A DNA stretch of 64,000 nt from Erwinia piriflorinigrans CFBP 5888 (GTDB taxonomy: Bacteria > Pseudomonadota > Gammaproteobacteria > Enterobacterales > Enterobacteriaceae). Each line of letters opens with the position of its first letter. Within the stretch, counting starts at the first letter, position 1. A program made the position numbers and the translations under genes. Below, one piece after another: positions 45,106 to 56,875 of this stretch. Below the pieces are notes generated by a model, which was not told where the DNA came from, ran no database searches, and saw only the letters and a program-made list of their open reading frames with translations. The stretch is taken from contig NZ_CAHS01000014.1 of the NCBI RefSeq assembly GCF_001050515.1, positions 388,064 to 452,063 on the forward strand. Reading direction: 5' to 3'.

Positions 45106-46224
45106 ATGAGTTCAATCAATGTTCTACCTTCCTATGTGATGCCACCACAAAATATGGACAGAATCACAAGCAAGCAAACTCAAATAGATCAGAAAAACTT
45201 TATTGACGAACTAATTACAGATCAGGATTCACATATTCGGGCTTCAACTTATAATGTGCCTGAGTTGTCAGCACCGCAGCAGGTAAAAGAGTATGGAAAT
45301 AATATTAGTATTTTTAATGCCCGGACTTTTGCAGATAGCATGACATACTTACGAGATGTTGAACATCTGGAAAAATTAGCTCAATCTCATGGCGGTAATT
45401 TAACTTCTGGTTTTCGTGAAATCATGGGTGGGGATATAAATAACAATGGAGTGGCAGAGAAATGTACAGTCATTTCATCTTCATTTAAAAATATGTTTGG
45501 TGATTTAAATATGTTGTCCGTCAGTAATTTCGTTATCCTTATGACCAATAGTACACGTACTTTGTTTAATAAGATGACTGCTGATAGTATTCGTAGAATG
45601 GTAGGCGCTGCAATAAATGCAGGTAAACATATCATCGCTTCTGCTAAACAGAATTTTTCTGGAGCATTAACATCAGGTATTGTCGGTTCAGGTGTACAGG
45701 TAGGAAGTGGTGTTAATATGTGTAAGGCGATAAAAAATGAAAATAAGTCTATTAATGGAAATCTCAAGGCTGCCAATATTAAAAGCCTGGAGATTAAAGA
45801 AAACCAGGATAATATTCAACAGGTTCTGCAGCAGCTAAAAAAAGAAGGTAAATCACCTGACGATGATGTGATACAAAATATGACAAAATCGCACAACAAA
45901 TTGCAGGCAGAAGCAGCTAATCATCAAATTGATCATCAAAAGAATGCTAACAAGACTTACCAAATGCGTGCTAAGACAGACTTAGTTAACCAGTTGAACC
46001 ATTCTGGACAACAGGCCATTGTAGCAGGTTTCGGCATCAATGCTGCCACAGAAACCAGCCAAGCTGAAGTGTTAAAATCTGGTCAACAGGTTCATCATGA
46101 TGTTTCAGATAATCATAAACAGAGAAATAAAGGCTCGGAAGAAACTCAGGCATCAATTAATCAATTTGTTGAATCTTGGATAGCTAATAACAACAGTGCC
46201 GCCTCTGCCATTGCAGGTCGTTGA
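45106..46224 (+). CDS. sipC: Translocon protein SipC/IpaC (SctB)
   Basis: A 372-residue second translocator at the sipC position. It has a hydrophilic N-terminal part, a weakly hydrophobic Gly/Ala-rich centre (about 165-205; SGALTSGIVGSGVQVGSGVN) and a helical C-terminal part rich in Asn, Gln and Lys that ends QFVESWIANNNSAASAIAGR. In Salmonella the C-terminal part nucleates actin; whether this one does is unknown. AAGGAAAC precedes the ATG. Confidence 0.82.
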   Translation: MSSINVLPSYVMPPQNMDRITSKQTQIDQKNFIDELITDQDSHIRASTYNVPELSAPQQVKEYGNNISIFNARTFADSMTYLRDVEHLEKLAQSHGGNLTSGFREIMGGDINNNGVAEKCTVISSSFKNMFGDLNMLSVSNFVILMTNSTRTLFNKMTADSIRRMVGAAINAGKHIIASAKQNFSGALTSGIVGSGVQVGSGVNMCKAIKNENKSINGNLKAANIKSLEIKENQDNIQQVLQQLKKEGKSPDDDVIQNMTKSHNKLQAEAANHQIDHQKNANKTYQMRAKTDLVNQLNHSGQQAIVAGFGINAATETSQAEVLKSGQQVHHDVSDNHKQRNKGSEETQASINQFVESWIANNNSAASAIAGR

Positions 46225-46282
46225 TAAAGATATTAACTCAATGCATGAAAATGCCCCGTTGCGGAAACTAACAGGACTTAAT

Positions 46283-47350
46283 ATGATTGTGACAATGATT
46301 ATGCAACCTCCTCTTATCAAACCTTTCCCTGAAATAAATACGAATGAGAAACAACAAGATTCTCATCTTAAAATGGAAGGTATTTTAAATGACCATATAC
46401 TTCTAAAATGTCTTGCTATCTTAGAAGACGGTGGTTTTAAAATCGAAAAACTAAAACGGTTTCTGAATGATTCTAACCTACAGGGGCACGTCTCAACCTC
46501 GGGGGATGTGGAAAAAATAGCCCAACATTTAAAAAATATACCTGTTATAGATAGTATTGTATTGGACAACCAAAAAGTATTAGAAATTATAGGCAAACAA
46601 AATAACCTCGTAGATGTGACCTTCGACACTTTACGTCTTGTGAAGGGTGAGTTGTATAACGATACGATTAATATTAATCGTATTCATGATCGGTCTAAGC
46701 GTGCGCTGGAGAATCAGCAAGCAGTATCTTTCGAAAGAGAGCTTACGACCAGGACAAGTTATGCCGATTTGTGGGGGGAGGTTGCTGTGGCCATAGGAGG
46801 AATAAAGTCTGATTATGTCGATTTTTATTCACGTTTAATGAGTAAATATTTAGATATGTATCAATCATATAACAAAAGTGTTCAGAAAGCCTCTTCGGCC
46901 GCGCTTTCAACCGGTGATGACGGCAATAACGTCAAATTTAATAATGATGTAATGCGCGCAGGCTACGAGGAGTTCAATTCTTTTTTAGCTAAGGCCGATC
47001 TGGGCAGTGTGAAAGATTGGAACAAGATGTCTGTACAAGAGAAGGATAGTATGAAGCTAACGCTGGATCCTGCTTTTGAAATTGACAGTGACGGGAAAAT
47101 TACTTTCAATATGCGTCCGTATTTATCTACTAAAGATCAATACCCTAAGGGGGAAAAAGGTCAGGTGCCTGTCAGCATATATAATGCATGGCTGGCACAA
47201 TTCAATGCCGCTGGAACCGCACTTCAAAGTAATATGCAGTCTTTTTCTTCACGTTACAGTCAGGCTAACAGCACGTATGATATTTTAAATAAAGTGTTTA
47301 GTGAAACCATCAGTAGAATGGCTGATAATGCCAAAGATTTTTTAAGATAA
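46283..47350 (+). CDS. sipD: Needle-tip protein SipD/IpaD (SctA)
   Basis: The tip complex that senses the host cell and admits the translocators. The C-terminal stretch YSQANSTYDILNKVFSETIS followed by RMADNAKDFLR is the conserved IpaD/SipD end helix, and SYADLWGEVAVAIGGIKSDY marks the central coiled coil. The ATG at 46283, with AGGA about seven bases upstream, gives 355 residues. In-frame starts at 46196 (GTG) and 46241 would add a tail overlapping sipC and lack ribosome sites. Confidence 0.9.
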   Translation: MIVTMIMQPPLIKPFPEINTNEKQQDSHLKMEGILNDHILLKCLAILEDGGFKIEKLKRFLNDSNLQGHVSTSGDVEKIAQHLKNIPVIDSIVLDNQKVLEIIGKQNNLVDVTFDTLRLVKGELYNDTININRIHDRSKRALENQQAVSFERELTTRTSYADLWGEVAVAIGGIKSDYVDFYSRLMSKYLDMYQSYNKSVQKASSAALSTGDDGNNVKFNNDVMRAGYEEFNSFLAKADLGSVKDWNKMSVQEKDSMKLTLDPAFEIDSDGKITFNMRPYLSTKDQYPKGEKGQVPVSIYNAWLAQFNAAGTALQSNMQSFSSRYSQANSTYDILNKVFSETISRMADNAKDFLR

Positions 47351-47484
47351 TAAGCTTATTTTTTTTGATTTTTTAATCACTTATCAGGCGAGTCAATGAT
47401 AATCGCTATGTGGTGTATGACGCTAATTTAATTTTTGACTTTTATTTTTACGTCAAATATTGGTTAATAAAATAAGGAAGAGCC

Positions 47485-48771
47485 ATGGGATTAAATATTA
47501 TAAGCGTTGTTGAATCGGCCGCCGAACCAAACTTTCGTTTATCAGGCAAAGAAATCATGGGGGCGCGAGATGTAACCCTTTCTTCAATATCTTCTGTTCT
47601 TTCACCGAGTCCTTTAGGTCTTTCTACGCAAGTAAAAGGCAGTAACAACCCACCAAGCAATCAACAATCTGATAATAACAGTTCCTTGGGGGGGGACACC
47701 CAGGGAAATATCCGTGATCAACATCATGTTAAAGAAAAACACATAGTCACTTCGCTATCTCCGTCTTTTACTGTTGACGCGAAAAAACTCTTCAATGATT
47801 TGACAGTGTCGAGTATTGGTTTGAATATAGAAGAAGGGGGGAGAGCGAGAAAAACTGTTTTATCCTTGTTAGGTATTTTCGTAAATTTCAGTCATATCAA
47901 GAATCGTGGGCGCACGACAGAAAAGATAGATAGAATTATAGAAAAAGATGCTGTCGAGTTTTCAGAACATACGGGTATGAGTAAAGAGTTAAAAGAATTA
48001 TTAGTCACCAGTGGTCACGAAGCATTGACTCACTTCATGGGGGAGTTTAACCTTGCGTGCGATCAAATGTGGTTGGGAAAAAAAACAGAGAATAAACTGA
48101 GCAATCCGCAGGCGGTTCAATATAAGGTAAATAGAGAGTTTTGCAATATCCGTGCTAAAGACCTTATTGAGAGGTTAACTGCCAAGAATTTATCGCAATT
48201 TGAAATTCAGATGCGATTTCACTCCTTCCGGGAAGTTTTTCTGGCACAGGCATCTTCGGTGGATAGCGGATATGCTCCTGACAAATATTTGGCAAGATCT
48301 CTTACAAACTCTGTCAGTGAAGTTAAAAATGATCGCTCAAATGGCCTAAATGTTGAAAATGCCAAATCGCCACACCTACTTCAGACAGTTGCTGAGATAC
48401 ATACTCCACCAGCAAGCAGTAAAACACGTGGCATCTCGTATGAAGTGTTTGAACGGGATTCAGATACGACTGTTAGAAGTAGGGCGAATGAAATAGGTGC
48501 TGAACAGTTGGCTTCTGATAAATCAAATGATGATGAAATTGAAGAAGAAAATTCTGGAAATACAAACCACAAGCTACTAGAGATCGAAATGGATGAAACT
48601 CAGAAGGCGCTTGTTATAGACACTCTCCATTCTCGCGAGGCTAAGCGAGTGAAAATTGATGAGAATAATGTGTCGGAACTTATCAAAGAGGCTATCAAGC
48701 AATTTGGCATTTCTGGAAATCCACACCAATTTGAGTTCAAGTCACCCGTTAATTCGGGGAGCAAACCGTAA
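47485..48771 (+). CDS. Putative secreted effector at the sipA position
   Basis: A 428-residue hydrophilic protein between sipD and iacP, exactly where Salmonella has sipA. The N-terminal 75 residues are Ser/Asn-rich and disordered, as in secretion signals. A helical domain spans about 95-260 (LFNDLTVSSIGLNIEEGG, GHEALTHFMGEFNLACDQM, MRFHSFREVFLAQASS). An acidic low-complexity part follows. I see no convincing actin-binding domain of SipA, and the protein is much shorter than the roughly 685-residue Salmonella protein. Best call: a divergent SipA-type effector, possibly a client of InvB. AAGGAAGAG is the ribosome site. Confidence 0.6.
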   Translation: MGLNIISVVESAAEPNFRLSGKEIMGARDVTLSSISSVLSPSPLGLSTQVKGSNNPPSNQQSDNNSSLGGDTQGNIRDQHHVKEKHIVTSLSPSFTVDAKKLFNDLTVSSIGLNIEEGGRARKTVLSLLGIFVNFSHIKNRGRTTEKIDRIIEKDAVEFSEHTGMSKELKELLVTSGHEALTHFMGEFNLACDQMWLGKKTENKLSNPQAVQYKVNREFCNIRAKDLIERLTAKNLSQFEIQMRFHSFREVFLAQASSVDSGYAPDKYLARSLTNSVSEVKNDRSNGLNVENAKSPHLLQTVAEIHTPPASSKTRGISYEVFERDSDTTVRSRANEIGAEQLASDKSNDDEIEEENSGNTNHKLLEIEMDETQKALVIDTLHSREAKRVKIDENNVSELIKEAIKQFGISGNPHQFEFKSPVNSGSKP

Positions 48772-48848
48772 GTGTCCACAGAGATGCCGGGGCAGAGACA
48801 GCGCCAGTATTACTCTGAGGTAATCTAAAATAGGGGTAAGAAAATATC

Positions 48849-49091
48849 GTGATAGACGCCAGTGCGTTGTCAAGAGCCATTAACTTAATACATCAGATTA
48901 ATGGCGTTCTGCCAATCAATATAAAAGAGCAGGATAGCCTTGTAAAAGATTTGGCAATGGACTCTGTGGAGTTGATTGACCTCTTTTTACGACTTGAGCA
49001 GGCCGGAGTCACCGTTGAAGAATCGAAAATTAGCAGCGGGTTAACGGTAGGTGATATTGCACGATTTATAAATTCAGCTGTTAATAATTAG
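48849..49091 (+). CDS. iacP: Acyl carrier protein IacP of the secretion system
   Basis: An 80-residue acyl carrier protein with the 4'-phosphopantetheine site Ser39 in LAMDSVELIDLFLRLE. In Salmonella iacP follows sipA and is linked to translocator secretion and virulence. The start codon is GTG with AGGGGTAAG upstream. It is the last recognisable gene of the island; sicP and sptP, which follow in Salmonella, are absent. Confidence 0.88.
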   Translation: MIDASALSRAINLIHQINGVLPINIKEQDSLVKDLAMDSVELIDLFLRLEQAGVTVEESKISSGLTVGDIARFINSAVNN

Positions 49092-49326
49092 CGCAAAAAT
49101 AACGGGCAGCTTAATGCCGTATGTTAGTAGGCTCATTCATGGGTATTAACGTCAACATTGTGACCTCCCTAAATGTTGATACTCCGCACTCCATAATCAG
49201 ATAAGCTTAGCCGTTGCCACTTTCTACAGTTAAGGAACTTAAAGGATGGTGTAAATGCTTGGTTATCATGCTCTCCAACCGTATTATAGTGATTATATTA
49301 ATACCCTCTTTGAGGAATAGATAATT

Positions 49327-50322
49327 ATGGCCTCGTTAAAAGACGTTGCAAAACTCGCATCGGTTTCTTTGATGACAGTATCGCGCGCTATCAATAATCC
49401 CAGCCTGTTAAGTCAGGAGACCTTCAAACGCGTTAAACTGGCTATTGAAGAGCTGAACTATGTACCCGATTTCTCCGCGCGAAAAATTCGTGGAGAGGGT
49501 GCCCCGCCATCCATTGGGGTACTGGCCTTAGATACGGCTACCACGCCTTTCTCCGTTGATCTTCTGCTGTCATTAGAAAAAACGGCGCAGCATCATGGCT
49601 GGAGTACCTTCGTAGTTAACCTGTTTGACAATAATAGTGCGGAACAAGCAGTCGATAAATTACTTTCCTTCCGCCCGACGGGGATTGTCTTTACCACGAT
49701 GGGACTGCGTAAAGTGCATATCCCCGAGCGCTTAAAGGACAAACCACTGGTGCTGGCCAACTGCGTGACTGACGATCACGCCGTAGCCAGTTATATTCCG
49801 GATGATTTTCAGGGGCAGTATCTGGCAACGCACAATATGATTGCTCAGGGATATCGTAAACCTCTGTGTATTTATCTTCCAGAGTGCACTATGGCTGGTG
49901 TCAAGCGGCGGCAGGGTTTTGAAATGGCCTGGCAAGAGGCTGGTGTACCTGATGCTGCTCGTCAGCAGCATTTACCCTTAGGAGACCAACACTATCTGGA
50001 TACCGCCAAAATCATTGCCGCTCATATACGCAATGGCCGCCCTGATTTTGATCTTCTGGTGTGCGGTAACGATCGTATTGCCTTCGTTGCCTATCAGTAT
50101 TTACTGGCTGCCGGATTGCGCATTCCCCAGGATGTGGCAATCCTGGGTTATGACAATATGGTGGGTATTGGTGAGCTGTTCCTGCCGGCTCTGAGCACGG
50201 TTCAATTGCCTCATCTGGATATTGGCCGTGAAGCAGCGCTGCATATCATTGAGCAGCGAAACGATGTGGAAATGCATAAGCTCTCCAGTCCGCTGCTGCT
50301 TCGTGCCTCCACCCGTTATTGA
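49327..50322 (+). CDS. cscR: LacI-family sucrose operon repressor CscR
   Basis: A 331-residue LacI/GalR repressor. The helix-turn-helix is at residues 2-24 (LKDVAKLASVSLMTVSRAIN), followed by the hinge helix and a periplasmic-binding-type sugar domain (about 60-331). Position next to a sucrose hydrolase and a LacY-type permease gives the assignment. It converges on cscA with only five bases between stop codons. The likely operators lie upstream of cscB. A weak GGAAT-like ribosome site precedes the ATG. Confidence 0.88.
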   Translation: MASLKDVAKLASVSLMTVSRAINNPSLLSQETFKRVKLAIEELNYVPDFSARKIRGEGAPPSIGVLALDTATTPFSVDLLLSLEKTAQHHGWSTFVVNLFDNNSAEQAVDKLLSFRPTGIVFTTMGLRKVHIPERLKDKPLVLANCVTDDHAVASYIPDDFQGQYLATHNMIAQGYRKPLCIYLPECTMAGVKRRQGFEMAWQEAGVPDAARQQHLPLGDQHYLDTAKIIAAHIRNGRPDFDLLVCGNDRIAFVAYQYLLAAGLRIPQDVAILGYDNMVGIGELFLPALSTVQLPHLDIGREAALHIIEQRNDVEMHKLSSPLLLRASTRY

Positions 50323-50327
50323 GCCTT

Positions 50328-51824
50328 TCAGCCGTGCGGGTTGCATACCTCACCCTGGTCAGCGATACGACCTAACGTCCAGTGAGTACACTGAATTATC
50401 TGTGCGCTGCCATTTTCTGCGTAAAGTCTTAGTGCTTGCCCCTGCGCTGGCGGATATATCCTGCTGGTCAGGCAGCTTTCTCCCTGATTAACAAATACTT
50501 CAATCGAGGAACGATCGATAAATATTCTTAGCTCGAGAAGGTCTTCCTCTGGCAGCGGAACGCTGCGGTAGCCGGTGACGCCGAGCTCTGACTGGCCGCG
50601 ATCTAATATCAGCCTCCTTGATTGATTATCAACATACAGCCGGGTGATATAGTTACCATTTTCTCCGGCAGCAAGCTCCAGCCCATATCGTTCGGCATGA
50701 CTGTTTTTGCTATCCAGTGTCAGTTCTAGTTCACCGGTGACAACAGGGAGGCTGAACTCGTAACGCTGATTGCTGAGGATGGCAGGCGCAAGCGAATGCC
50801 GATCCTCACGCAAATTTTCCAGTTCGCGTAGCGGATTCATTCTCACTTTGCCTTCAGCATCCAGCGTCAGTTCCCTGGGCAGCGTCAGACATCCGGCCCA
50901 AAAATCCTTTTTACTTGGCATGGCAGATTCCCACATATCCATCCAAGCGAAAATGATGCGGCGTCCGTCTTCGGCGAGAAAGGATTGGGGCGCATAAAAA
51001 TCATGCCCGCCATCCAGCTCCTGAAAAGCCTCTTCGACCACAAATTCACTCTCAGGCTGCCATTTACCCAGCAGATAACCACTTTGAAAAAGATTACGGT
51101 AGCGATAGCCTTCAGCCGCCACTCCCTGAGGGGAGAACATCAGCATAAACTTGTCGCCGAGCCGGAAAAAGTCAGGGCATTCCCACATATAGCCTGAACG
51201 GTTATCCGCGCTGGCCAGTACCCGCTCAAACTGCCATTGGTACAGTGAATCAGCGCTATACAATAAAACTTGCCCGGTATTATCCTGGGTACGAGCGCCG
51301 ACGACCATGTACCAGCGGTTATCCTGACGCCATACTTTGGGGTCGCGAAAATGCATGATGCCTTCTGGCGGTGTGAGTATCACCCCTTGCTTGCTAAAGT
51401 TTATTCCGTCCACGCTGGTCGCAAGGCACTGTACCTCGCGGATTGCGCTGTCGTCACCGGGCTGTTTCAACCAAACGTGTCCGGTATAGATAAGAGTCAG
51501 TACACCGTTATCCTCAACTGCGCAGCCGGAAAAACAGCCGTCACGGTCATATTCATCACCTGGAGCTAATGCAATCGGCTGATGCTTCCAGTGGATCATA
51601 TCGCTGCTGGTCATGTGTCCCCAGTGCATGGGGCCCCAATGCTGGTCGTAGGGGTGATGCTGATAAAAGGCATGATAAATACCACGACTGAAGACCAGAC
51701 CATTGGGATCATTCATCCAGCCAGCGGGAGGCGCCAGATGGAATTCAGGATAAAAGCGGTCATTAACCTTTTTCTTCAGTTCCAGTTGGGCTTGATTTGC
51801 GCGGTGCAGCGTATTTTTCATCAT
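50328..51824 (-). CDS. cscA: Sucrose hydrolase (invertase, GH32) CscA
   Basis: Splits sucrose to glucose and fructose in the cytoplasm. The 498 residues carry the GH32 motifs WMNDPNG (36-42, nucleophile Asp39), FRDPKVW (transition-state residue) and YMWECPDFF (acid/base Glu, about 214). A C-terminal beta-sandwich follows. There is no signal peptide. With a proton symporter rather than a PTS, free sucrose is the substrate. It follows cscB by 49 bases in the same operon. Confidence 0.92.
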   Translation of the reverse strand: MMKNTLHRANQAQLELKKKVNDRFYPEFHLAPPAGWMNDPNGLVFSRGIYHAFYQHHPYDQHWGPMHWGHMTSSDMIHWKHQPIALAPGDEYDRDGCFSGCAVEDNGVLTLIYTGHVWLKQPGDDSAIREVQCLATSVDGINFSKQGVILTPPEGIMHFRDPKVWRQDNRWYMVVGARTQDNTGQVLLYSADSLYQWQFERVLASADNRSGYMWECPDFFRLGDKFMLMFSPQGVAAEGYRYRNLFQSGYLLGKWQPESEFVVEEAFQELDGGHDFYAPQSFLAEDGRRIIFAWMDMWESAMPSKKDFWAGCLTLPRELTLDAEGKVRMNPLRELENLREDRHSLAPAILSNQRYEFSLPVVTGELELTLDSKNSHAERYGLELAAGENGNYITRLYVDNQSRRLILDRGQSELGVTGYRSVPLPEEDLLELRIFIDRSSIEVFVNQGESCLTSRIYPPAQGQALRLYAENGSAQIIQCTHWTLGRIADQGEVCNPHG

Positions 51825-51873
51825 TCTTTAACTCATTTAAGGCCGATACAGCAGGCGGAAATAGTTGAAATCG

Positions 51874-53109
51874 TTAAACAGAAACGGCGTTCACGTTGGC
51901 ACTTTGCTTTTCTCCCTTCAGCAGAAAAGCTGATATCACGACAAAGCTGGCCACCAGGGTACCCATAATCATATAGGTGTCTGCAAAGCCGATATGGTCG
52001 TAGCCGTAGCCTGCAATGGGGGAGAGCACGCTGGCGCAAAGTTGGGTAATAAACTGGAAACCGACCAGGTAAAGCGTGGCGGATAAACGTTGGTCGAAGC
52101 GCGAAGCAATGTATTTAAAAATCGAAATCAGCAGAATGGGTAATTCAACGGCGTGTAACAACTTCATTACGGAAATCATTATCGCTCCGTCCGCTAAACC
52201 GGAGCCGAAAATCCGCACGGCCATGATCGAACCGCTGAGTAACAGGCCGTTTTTCGCCCCGATCCTGTTGACCAGGAAAGGAGAAAGAAACATTCCGCCA
52301 GCCTCAAGGAACACCTGTAGAGAATTGAGAAAACCATACATTTCGTTACCCTGCTGTGGCGTTGAAAACAGCGATGCAAAATAGACGGAGAACTGTTGGT
52401 CGTAGACGTTGTACACGCTGACGCCCATCACGAATATCACTAACGCCCAGAAATTCGGCATGGCAAGCAGGGCCAGTGCATCGTTCATGGTGAGCTTTTG
52501 TGGGTTGCCGTATTCAAGGGTACTTAACGCATCAACTTTTACCTCTTTCAACAAATACAGCAGGATCAGGAAAAGCGCAGCAGATGCAGAAGCCAGCCAA
52601 AAGTTGATGTCAGGATCAATATTTAACAGCATGCCAGCGAAAAATGTCGCAGAAGCCCAACCCAGTGAGCCCCACATTCTGGCTTTACCAAACTCGAAAC
52701 CGACGATGCGACTCACACGTTCAATATAGGATTCCAGCGCCCCGATACCCGCAAAAAAGGTCGCGCCAACATAGAGACCGCCAGCCAGTGCGCCGAGGAG
52801 GATGTTGAATTTCAGCAGCTGCGCATAGGCGAAGACAAAAAAAGGGCCGGACATCAATAGCATGATGCCCAGAAACCACAGCAGGTTTTTGCGCAAACCC
52901 AGTTTGTCCTGGATAAATCCATACAGCGGCTGGGCGCAGAACGCGACCAGTGCAATGGCGGAAAATATCACTCCTGTTTGCGCGCCTCGCAATCCCACCT
53001 CCTGATTCAGCCAGATAGAGATTAGTGAGAATGATGAGGACCAGGTGAAAAAGAAGAAAAATAGCAGACCACTAAGCAGAAGATAGTTTTTACGGGTTTC
53101 GTTATTCAT
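51874..53109 (-). CDS. cscB: Sucrose:proton symporter CscB (LacY/RafB family)
   Basis: A 411-residue major facilitator of the oligosaccharide:H+ symporter group, with 12 TM segments. Its N terminus, NYLLLSGLLFFFFFTWSSSF, is the typical LacY/CscB opening. The ATG at 53109 has GGAAC seven bases upstream and removes ten weakly supported residues. It is the first gene of the cscBA operon. No fructokinase gene (cscK) lies between cscB and cscA, so fructose must be phosphorylated by an enzyme encoded elsewhere. Confidence 0.9.
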   Translation of the reverse strand: MNNETRKNYLLLSGLLFFFFFTWSSSFSLISIWLNQEVGLRGAQTGVIFSAIALVAFCAQPLYGFIQDKLGLRKNLLWFLGIMLLMSGPFFVFAYAQLLKFNILLGALAGGLYVGATFFAGIGALESYIERVSRIVGFEFGKARMWGSLGWASATFFAGMLLNIDPDINFWLASASAALFLILLYLLKEVKVDALSTLEYGNPQKLTMNDALALLAMPNFWALVIFVMGVSVYNVYDQQFSVYFASLFSTPQQGNEMYGFLNSLQVFLEAGGMFLSPFLVNRIGAKNGLLLSGSIMAVRIFGSGLADGAIMISVMKLLHAVELPILLISIFKYIASRFDQRLSATLYLVGFQFITQLCASVLSPIAGYGYDHIGFADTYMIMGTLVASFVVISAFLLKGEKQSANVNAVSV

Positions 53110-53142
53110 GATTGTTCCATGTAGCCGAGCACTGCGCATATT

Positions 53143-53154
53143 GTTAACGTTAAC
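53143..53154. promoter_or_regulatory. Promoter-proximal CscR operator candidate
   Basis: GTTAACGTTAAC is a perfect 12-base palindrome with the central CG-containing core typical of LacI-family operators. It lies about 34 bases upstream of the cscB start, near the transcription start predicted from the CRP site, so bound repressor would block initiation. Confidence 0.7.
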
Positions 53155-53187
53155 TCCTGGCTGGATAAATACCTCTGGTTGTCAGTA

Positions 53188-53203
53188 TGTGATGTTAATC
53201 ACG
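53188..53203. promoter_or_regulatory. CRP-cAMP site of cscB
   Basis: TGTGAtgttaaTCACG matches the CRP consensus TGTGA-N6-TCACA at nine of ten half-site bases. A minus-strand -10-like TATCCA at 53167-53162 places this site near -41.5 of a start around 53154, as in class II activation. It implies glucose repression of sucrose uptake. Confidence 0.7.
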
Positions 53204-53222
53204 AATGTTAACGTTAACATTC
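53203..53222. promoter_or_regulatory. Promoter-distal CscR operator candidate
   Basis: GAATGTTAACGTTAACATTC is a perfect 20-base palindrome sharing its core with the operator at 53143. The centres are 64 bases apart, close to six helical turns, which would allow looping. It abuts the CRP site and overlaps the stop codon of the neighbouring shortened dehydrogenase gene. Confidence 0.7.
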
Positions 53223-53679
53223 AGGGGGTGTGATCGGTGCCACACTTTGCTCGGGGGGGGCGGGGTGCTTTTGGAGAGGCGCTTTGGTAGAGGTGTTCTG
53301 TGAGTATCCCCTCAGTATGTTGATCCCCGGTGCTGAGCCGTTCAGTCACGTCAATAGTGGTCATTAAGCCGATGCGAACAGGCGTATCCTTGGATATTCG
53401 TAAAATATTACACACTCCGCCGTAATCTATCGCTCTGGCACCAATACGGTCCTGGCCATCGGAACCGTGTGTGAAGATGACGGCATCAATATCTTTCAGC
53501 AAGTCGGTGAGTGTTTCAGGCAATGAAACATCGCCATAGAAAACATCCGTTTCACGAGGAAGCAATTTTACTTTGCGCTTATTTCTAACCAGTGCCATGA
53601 GCTGATGGCCTATTTCAATAGCGCTATTCACGAGATGAAGACCAATACTTCCTGTCGCCCCTGCAACGAGTATTCTCAT
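53221..53679 (-). pseudogene. NAD(P)-binding (NmrA/SDR-like) protein, probably truncated
   Basis: The 152-residue frame starts with a good Rossmann motif, MRILVAGATGSIGLHLV, and keeps family segments DAVIFTHGSDGQD, IDYGGVCNIL and VRIGLMTTIDVTERL. After about residue 115 the similarity fades and the last 20 residues are Pro/Arg-rich, unlike the family, which usually has about 250 residues. A G8 tract (53253-53260) followed by another G run lies in this last part. The gene therefore looks frameshifted or cut off where the sucrose locus begins. The N-terminal half alone would lack the substrate region. Confidence 0.6.
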
Positions 53680-53788
53680 GATAAACCTTCTGATAATTCA
53701 GACTTATTTTCGATATGGTCAGATTGTCAATTATGATTATCGTCGGTAATGGGGCTAAAATGATTGTGTATATGAACACCCTTCATGA

Positions 53789-56671
<2,883 letters not shown>

Positions 56672-56798
56672 TTATTCGATTAGATAGGGTAATTAGCTAG
56701 GGTTTATTAGGTATGCTCATTAATTTGTAGGGGCTGACGGTCGGCTTTGTGCTGTGAGTTCAATGGGGCGATGCACCTGGATCTTATTTTGATAAAAT

Positions 56799-56821
56799 AA
56801 AGGCCGAAGAATTGGCCTTTT
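56799..56821. terminator. Small hairpin terminator, probably bidirectional
   Basis: A seven-base stem (AAAGGCC at 56799-56805, GGCCTTT at 56814-56820) encloses an eight-base loop. T-rich sequence follows on both strands (TTTT on plus, TTTATTTTAT on minus). It sits 55 bases beyond the stop of the truncated EamA gene on the minus strand. Confidence 0.6.
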
Positions 56822-56875
56822 GGGGGCAGTTTTGGATATCGAAACTTGGTGTAGGCCGTTTTCTGATTCACCAGC

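Noticed and set aside
47348..47368. AATAAGCTTATT followed by T8 after sipD as a terminator
   Set aside because: The palindrome has no room for a loop, leaving only four base pairs; too weak to call.
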